This document shows, piece by piece, positions 27,701 through 36,700 of a stretch of 64,000 bases of DNA; the stretch's first letter is position 1; every line of letters begins with the position of its first letter. The stretch spans positions 34,444 to 98,443 of the forward strand of contig VWZF01003642.1 of the NCBI GenBank assembly GCA_013396755.1. Reading direction: 5' to 3'. The position numbers were made by a program, and so were the translations under genes. The notes below the pieces were generated by a model, which did no database searches, was not told where the DNA came from, and saw only the letters and a list, made by a program, of their open reading frames with translations. The DNA comes from Sclerurus mexicanus. Its lineage: Eukaryota; Chordata; Aves; Passeriformes; Furnariidae.

Positions 27701-30700
27701 TAATTAAATTGGTTATTTCAGTAGCTAACATTCTAATGTGGTCCCTGTTGAGGTATCTGGATATAGGCAGCAGTTTTTTAACTTTTCAACGTTTTCTCTT
27801 TTTTTTTTTCCTTTTTTTCCCGCAGATCTGAACTGTCTGTCTGATACTTTTTATCCTTGTGATCAATCTCAACCCGATTCACAGAACATTAGAAGGTTCA
27901 ACTGTAATTACGCTTTTACACGTCTGAATGAAAAGAATCAGCAGCCAGTAGTAAATCAGAAAGCTAAATTGGTATTTCAAGGAGACAGAAGGCTGCAGAG
28001 GTGGGCAACTATGCACTCCCTCTGATGATGGCCAAGTAGCCAAGTGAAGGTGCAGGTGACACTGCTCATGGAAAAGGAGTTTGAAATTTATAGACTAAAG
28101 GTGATAATACATCAAAGAACATAAATCCATGAGAAATCAGATTTCATCCATTTCACCATTCATGGGCACTTACAGCTGTATCAGGTTTATTTTTATTTCC
28201 TATCACAGCAGAATAAACCTAAAACTTATACTGGGATACACTTATTTTTGCAACAGTGCTTGCAAGAAGAGTTGTCTCGTAAGGAAATTCTCATGGGCAA
28301 AGAAATCTAATACTCAGATCCTGCTCAATAAAATGCACTGCATATTGAATATATATGATTTCTTTTTAAGTCAAACTGAATTAATATCCTACTGAGTTAC
28401 TAATTTTTCTCTCACGCTGTAATTATGGAACTTATTTTTTCAAACTGACTTTTCTTTGACTTTTAAGAAATTTCAACCGCCCCTCCCCCCTCCAAAAATA
28501 CTGAAAACTAAGTTTAGTAACTTCTTAGCAGGTATGTTTTATTAGGACAGGATAGGTCCTTTAATCATGATTGTCAAGGACACAGGCAAAAGCAACTTTC
28601 ACTAAATCAACTAAACAGACTAAGTAAGTAGAAGACCTTTTGGGGAGAAATGCCATTCCTACCATAGCTAACAAATTTTCAGAAATTTGCATTTACAGAC
28701 TCCCAGTTTGGAGCTTCACCTAATGATGAATTATGTTCTAGGAATGTTCTCAAGTTTACCAAAAAATTGTCCTTAATGCTTTTGTAGTGAGCCTTCAAGA
28801 GCATACTTGCCAATTTTGCATAGTCGTATATCGAAAATTCACAATGTTCTGTAACTATTAACTTGTTTTAAGCAATAAAATACTAAACCAAAGAAAAATA
28901 ATTAAAGCTTCTAAGTTTTATGATTCTTATAATCCTCATTCATAAAGACCTTCTCCAAAGAAGAAAACGTTGCAACATTATGATTAAGCTTGTTATTCAC
29001 ACTCTGATCCAAAATTTTAATCCAAATTCTTCAGTTTTCTGCATAACAGCTTCTAAAATCAGCTTTTAAAGGTAATTATAAATAAAACACACGCAGCAAA
29101 TACGCACCATTAAGAAAGAGCACAAAAGGATAAAAGTGCAAGTTTACAATGTTTACTACTTTTTGTTTAGTATTTCTCCAATTAGACCAACCAATAATGG
29201 TATACTTTGTTTTCATAGTGTGTCCATTTTAAAAGAGTTTCACATCTAAGTTTTTATGAACTAGGATATGGTTGCATTGGTTGGATCACAAAATTAGGGA
29301 TGAATATTTTTAAATACTTAGTCATTAAAATTGTGAAATGAATTATCCTAATATGAAAGCTTTCAAAAAAACCTTAATTGTTAACTAAATTCTTTTAACT
29401 GTCTTAACAAAGCAAAGATTCTTTTGATAATTTTCCATTAACACAGTTGGAGGGATATATGTACATTTAATGCCAAGAATAGCTTCCCACTCTGAAGAAT
29501 TTACATTACTGAAGCAGGACAGAAAAACATCTGATGACTGTGTTTATGAGAGATTCTTTCACTACAACACTCTCTTGTTTAACGTAATACTTCTTAGCAA
29601 ATATTTTTAATCAGCATAATTGTTACATTTAATAGAAAAGCAAGATTAATAATAAAACTAATAACTCTTCTGGAGTTCTACTGTATTAATCCCGATAAGG
29701 GATTTAAGGAGTCTGGTGTTAATAGCACACTTGTTGAATACAACACTTTTTGCTTCCACAATATCTTTTAAGAGATTGTGTGCCAAACTTGCAAAGAAGA
29801 ATCCCAACAAGCTTCATCCAAAGGATAAGATGCTTATGAAGATGAAAATTAACCAGCAGTTAAAAAAAAAAAAGTGAGAAAAAAATGTGGGGCTTTTATG
29901 CTTTAGATTTAAGATATCAGAAGGAATTTTTCCCACAAAAAACAGAGTCATTAAGGGAAAGCATCTTCCAAAGAAACCAGCCCATAACAGCACATAAGAG
30001 ATCATTAAGAAAAAATCTCCATAGGATTCTCGCCTTTGACAACATTACTATATTCTCCAACAGGTTACTCAAATTGGTAGTTGCAGTGATCTCCAGAGAG
30101 ATAAATTAACTACACATCTATTTAAAACTCAGTACTGTTTGCATTAACATTTTGCTGCAGTATTTCTAGACACTCTAGAATATCTTTAACTCACATATGA
30201 GATTACATGAAGATTTTTTACTTTTCCTAATTTCATCAGCATTAGTGCAACAAAGAGCTCCAAAGGAAATAGAGAACTAGAAGAAATCAAATCTCACATA
30301 TGAAAGTTGCATGTTTGAGTGTACACATCTGAAATTGAAATAGATCTTCAGTAGTTTTATACATCAACATCATAAAATATCTGACTTGTAGGGCAGCTAC
30401 ACACATACTTGTTTATCAAAGTAAATGTTTGCTTTATCATAATAAATTGATTTAGGTAACATACATCACTACTTAGTCTGTGCACCATCTGTAGGTAGTC
30501 TTCATTTGAGCCATGTCTAGAATTATCAGCATGATGATTAGCTGAATTTCCAGACAACTGGCTCGAAACTTTATTTTCATGGAGATTTCTCATCCCAGCT
30601 GTGACAATGGGACTGGATACAGAAGCTGAAATACACAAAAATATAAATAATTATACTGACACATTCACCTACCTGTTAGTTCTTTAAAAGTCCACCCTAG

Positions 30701-33700
30701 CAATGGATCTTAATAAGTTGGATGCCAGAGGTTCTGGAATCTGAACAAGAATCCAACTTTTTAATTGAATCCTTTTGTCACAAATACCTTGATTAAAAAC
30801 AGATATTCAAGAATTTTTAAAAGTATTCAAAATCTAAATTCCCTGTAGCCAAGTTTCTTACTGATGACAGAAAACCTTCTTTACTTCTATATAATTTGAA
30901 TTCACTACCTCATAACTTTCAAGATATTCATGAGACATATAACATTAGAGAAGAGCTATATAAATATTCTAAGCACCATGCTAAACTTTAATAAAAAATA
31001 CTTAAAAAATAATCCAATGAGAATTCTACTTACCAACAAAAATTGCCCTAGATACTTTAGCTCTGTTCAAGATTGTTTTTAGAAAAGCAAAAAACAAAGA
31101 AATCTACTCATTCTGAAGGCCATCTTTGCCACTTAATGCATACCTTGAGCATAGTTCTAGCCAATTTAGGATTAATTTACATGACAACTATGCAAAATGA
31201 GTGTAAATAAAGGAGCATTAAACATGAATATGTGTTTTTTTCCTTTTCTTCTTCCCTTTTATTTATGTGCTTTTTAAACAAAGTATATACTACCACTCTT
31301 TGCAGCCAGGAAAGCAAAGCTTAAATATACCTTTCTCAAAGAGTTGCATTAAGCATGTGACTCCATCAAAGGAATTAGAAAGCCATAATAGGTACACATG
31401 AAAGCTGACATGAGATAGGAGAATAAACCAAACACCACAGACTTACCTTGCTGCATCTGAGGATGTGGTGTGTAACTTGGAGGGTGTGAATACGGCATGT
31501 ATCCTGCAGGGCTTTGAGGAGCATATGGACTAGGCACTGGACTGTTCTGTTGTGCCAAAAACCTGTTACCAGAGCTTGTCTGTGGTGGCACAAACCGACT
31601 AAAAATAAAAGAAAATTAAAAGAAGTTTTTAAAGGTTGGAAAAGCAAATTTAGACAAACTAATTATTTCTTTTGGAATATTATACATTCAGAACATTTCA
31701 TAATATTTCTTTATGACAAAAAACTTAACACAAAGGAGAACTTCCTTCCAAAGCAGTATTTCAAGCTATTGATACCTTTCCAACTGCAATTATTACTTAA
31801 TAAGTCAGAATAGAATAGGATAGGATAGGATAGGATAGGATAGGATAGGATAGGATAGAATAGAATAGAATAGAATAGAATAGAATAGAATAGAATAGAA
31901 TAGAATAGAATAGAATAGAATAGAATAGAATAGAATAGAATAGAATAGAATAGAATAGAATAGAATAGAATAGAATGCATTCATAAGACCTCCACCTAAA
32001 TGACACAACTACATACTAAAATTAGATCTGCAATTTCCAAAAATTAGTCGTAGAAGTTTGCAGGAAAGTGAAAGTAAAAGTTTTAATCAACAACTAGATC
32101 ACTATGATTAACAAGGAGCTCTATCACTTTCCAGTAAGATTTCAAAATCTAACAGAACTACACTGCCAAGACACAGGAATGTGACAGGCAATTAGGTAGG
32201 ACATGAACCAAAGTCCACTGAATACAGCTTTCTCTTTCACTGACTTTATATCTGAGGTTCATTCTACACATAGGAAGGCACAAAAATAACATTGATTTGT
32301 GACAATAATATATGCACATTATTACTTACATTCTTATATAAGCCTTTCAAAATAAAAATAACCAAATAAATACATCAGAAAGTACATTACATATTTTCAC
32401 AACCCTCCGTTCTAGATAGCAACTCTATAAAGAAAAGCTTCCACAGAAAGAAACAGAAAAGTACTTAACACAAGGATTTTGCAAGGATTTCAAGACGACT
32501 TTGTACTATTCATTGTAAAATTCCCAGTTCAAAAACCCTTCTTTGATATCCCTTTTAGACGCAAAAGTTAAAAAGTTTACTGGTTGTTCAGAAGATACAA
32601 AACATTTCATTTACCAAACTTGAAGTGAAATCTAATATCAGTTTATTTCAATAATGATATCTAATAGCTGAATTTGAAACCCGTTAAAGCTCAGTACCTG
32701 AGCTGAAACTACACACAGAAATCTCTCCTCTAGTCCGGAGTACTTCCTTATATTAATAAAGGCCTAGATTATAGGTACATGCTACTTGTAAACACTCAAA
32801 AAGCTAAAATAGAACCAGAAATTTGACATGGATCTGGCTGCAAGACCGACCAAACTACTGAGTCCATCTTTCTCTGAGAGGCCTTTCGTGTAACTGTTAC
32901 AGCAGCACTCTACACACCTACAAGTCTTCTTACCCATCATCCTACTAAACTGGTACTGGAACAGGCTGGAACACATTAGCCCATTCTCTCCAATCCTCCT
33001 GCCACCAGTCTCAGCCTCTGACAATGGCATAAAAAACCCAGAGGGTGGCAGAAGGCAGAGGGACTTCTTAGGCAGGAAAAAAGTTTGTCAAAAATATGGG
33101 ATTGATAGAGAAAGAGAACCATGGTGAATCCTTAGAACACAAGGATTAATTCACTGACAGAACTTACCCCGCTGTCAGACAAATGCAAAATTTGTCTTGA
33201 CACTGACCAACTTCCACTCACATATTTGCAAAAAGAACTGACTGTCAGTGCAGGACAAATGTGAAGTTCACTGCCCCTCCCACTCCACTGAAAAGAAAGG
33301 ATTACCTGGAAGGGCTATGTGAAATAGTGGTTTGCTGATAATTGGAAGATGCAGGACTACCACGCATGGAATTCTGAGAAATATTAAACTGTGACATCAT
33401 CATCCCTATTAAAGAGAAGACAGCAGCATTACTTTACACACTTTTCAATCAATGAAGTCTCTCATTTCAGAAATGATTATACACAATGAGATTATAAACT
33501 TTAAAGAGATTATAAACTTTTCAGACATCACAATCACCTACCCACAATTGTTAGAAAACATTAGAAATTACTGAATCATGTATGATGTCTCTTTCACATG
33601 ATGTCTCTTTCACATCAGGACATAAAACAGTGTTCTCTAAAGCTGTATTAATTCAGTTATAAATACTGACAGTAGCTCCTTCTATTCCTTAGAGCCCTTG

Positions 33701-36700
33701 AAGCCAAAACCTACTAGTAAATAGAACCATTTTAAAACAGGACATATATTCTGCACCCCAGGCTGGTGTGTATGGTACTCATTGTGCTAATAAGTAAAAG
33801 ATGTGGAAGTTTCACAAGTCAGAAGAACACCTTATCTTTAATTGTTGGAGCAAGCACAGCAATCAATCATTCTGTGCTGCGTGGTGCCAGATATTCGCAC
33901 TGCACCCATAATGTCTAGTGGTCTCTTTCTATAGAGACAAAAGCTTTCTATTCCACTTCCATTATGCTTGTAAGAAGTATTACCAAAGATGGTGCTGAAA
34001 TGTTTCAATTGCCAAGCAGAACCAACATCCCAACTGTAGGCTCCCACAGCCTGTGCTTTGCGAGTTCAGGTGTTGAACCAGCTGGAAAGCCACATGTATC
34101 AGTGCTCTCGAAACTAACTAATAAAAGAGGCGTTTGGACAATGCTCTTAATTTGTTTGAAATTTTAGTCAGCCCTGAAGAGGTCAGGCAGCTGGATATGG
34201 ATAAGGGACATGGCAGGTCCCTTTCAACTTTAATATTCTATTCTATTCCTTTCAAGTCTGACTCACATCATTATTTAGGAGAATTTAAAGGAATCCTTTT
34301 TTTCCCCCTCTCTCTGGTACATGTATAAAGAATACCCTAACAAGTACATGATACTTAAAGTGATACAGAAACACAAAACCTAAATTAATTTTACATTATT
34401 TTTTGTGACAGAATTTACTGCACAGCTAAAAAAGTGTCAGAATTCACAAGCACACAGCAGTTTGGGAAGCCACAAGAACTATCCACAGCCATAGGTAAAA
34501 GCTCATCAGCAGTACAGGTATTTTAAACCAAAAGTTAGACAGAAGACTGAAAAACAAGGCCCCAATCCAGAGTTTTTGGAGGATTTTTGTCAATCCTACA
34601 GCTGGTATCACTGATTTCAATGACTGCAATATTCACACAAGCAAAACTAGTTTCAGACACCTACCCTGACCCCCTCTTTTTTCCTCCAATTTCCCTAGCA
34701 GAGAAAAGATGTGATAATCTCGCAGGAATGGAGCCGAAGTGCTGCACACTAAGTACTCGTTCACAATAAAACTAGCCCTGAACAGGAGTAAAGCATGTTG
34801 TGCTTAAAAAAGTTAGATACTTCCATACTTCAATACAGAGTACATTTCACTGTCCTGAGTAACAGACGGGGACTTCCTGAGTTCTACAAAATTTGCTTAA
34901 ATGGATACTGGCTGCCTTGCACAGCAGCAAGTGAGGATGAAACTCCAAGGGTTTTCTTATGCCAGAATCTGGGTACAATATTTTAGTCAAATGACTAATC
35001 CTTAACATTCCTGAACAAAAAGCTGACAGAACATACCCATACGAGGAGGAACTATACAGATAAAGTTACAATTTTGTGCTTCAACCACAGAGGGCACTTT
35101 TTAAATGCTTTAAAAATATATTTATGTTCCCCTCCCTAAACTTAAAACACCTTGAAACTAGTCTGAAATTAATGACTAGGACTATAATATCTTCTTGTAC
35201 ATTTTTCACACTGTTGCTATATCACTAAGCAGCAGCTTTATGGCTCCACTGTGCATTTCTGTACTTTAAATATTTAAGAACTTCCTTAAATGCAGCATTA
35301 ATTCTGAACTTTGTTAATGTTCAGGTTTGAGAAAACATCATCCCAATAGTAACATACTAGAATGAGATTCCTTACATATACTCCCAGTCTTACTACAATT
35401 TTTTTTCTTGGAAAAAAGTGATATGTATAATCCATTTTAGCATTCTTACCAAATGACAAAGAATGCACTTCATAAAAATACAGCTCAAGGTCACACAAAA
35501 ATTCTTGTACAACTAAACTAATACATGTATTACAGCATGCATGCTTAAGCTAAGATGGCTCACCAACAAGTGATTTTTCAGTCAAATAGACACTCTTACT
35601 AAAAGCGTACATGTACAAAGTTTTTTTCTTTTCCAGGACAAGTGCACTTGAACTCTTCTATAAATGCAAAAAAATTATTGAAGNNNNNNNNNNNNNNNNN
35701 NNNNNNNNNNNNNNTCACTGATGTTTATGGAAAGATGCATTAAGATTTTAATCTCCCCAAACTCACAAGTTCTGATAAAGAGATTAAAGTGAATATGAAG
35801 TTCTTTCTGAACCCTACATGCTGCTATCAATACTGTTACTGCAACAAACTATTTCAGCTGATCTTCCAACACACATCTGCTGAAAGATAAAGCCAAAGTG
35901 TTGAAAGGCAAAAAAGAAAAAAAGTAATATGAAAACTGAAATTAAATAGCATCCCAATTTTAAATAGATAATTATAAATACATCAACTTCCCTCATACAC
36001 TATAAGATTTAAAACAGAAGTAAGTGCAAGACGGCAGAAGATTCTATGTTGTCTGATGAAAAAGGGTTACAATAAAATTAACATTTCCTCCCCCTACAAA
36101 GTTAGGCCTGACACCCAATGGTGATGTGAATCACTATGTTCAGACAGCCTGGTAATAAAACACAGTCTCAAAAATCTAAGCTGTATGAAGACTGTTTTGA
36201 CAATGGGTCTGTTATCAGAAGACAGGGAATAAGTGCTTGAATACTGCTAAATATGCCAGCAATGGACAGGAAGGCGAGGCAAAGGGTGCCTGCTTACCAC
36301 ACTTCCTTTTAACACTATTTGATCAAAACTAAAACACAATTCTTGTTCTAAACTTGCTCTCTCCTTCATTTTTGCTACCCAGCAGTATAAGTCACCACAC
36401 TTCATAGGAGAATTAGCTGCCAGAACCATAAAATCTGTAGGACATCACAAACTGCTAAGATGAAGAATGGCAGGGAGAGCTGTTGAGTATGGCTCATTCA
36501 ATCTTATTTCTTACTCCAGAACTATTAAGAACTATCACTGCAGTGATAGACTACAATCATACAGATGTCCAGTAAGATCAAGGCATATTTTTTCAACTTC
36601 AATTATTTACTAAGACAAACATATGAACCTATTAATAAAGAAATCAAACAAAATTGTTTTAAAATTAAATCCAATCACTGATCCTAGAGATTAAACTTTG

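Noticed and set aside
27738..28025. Plus-strand open frame of 95 codons next to a polypyrimidine tract and CAG, like an exon
   Set aside because: No similarity to a known protein, low-complexity T-rich start, inside NIPBL intron 7 on the opposite strand with no partner exons.
31711..32008. Minus-strand open frames encoding repeated Ser-Ile-Leu-Phe-Tyr
   Set aside because: All frames are translations of the pentanucleotide microsatellite; not genes.
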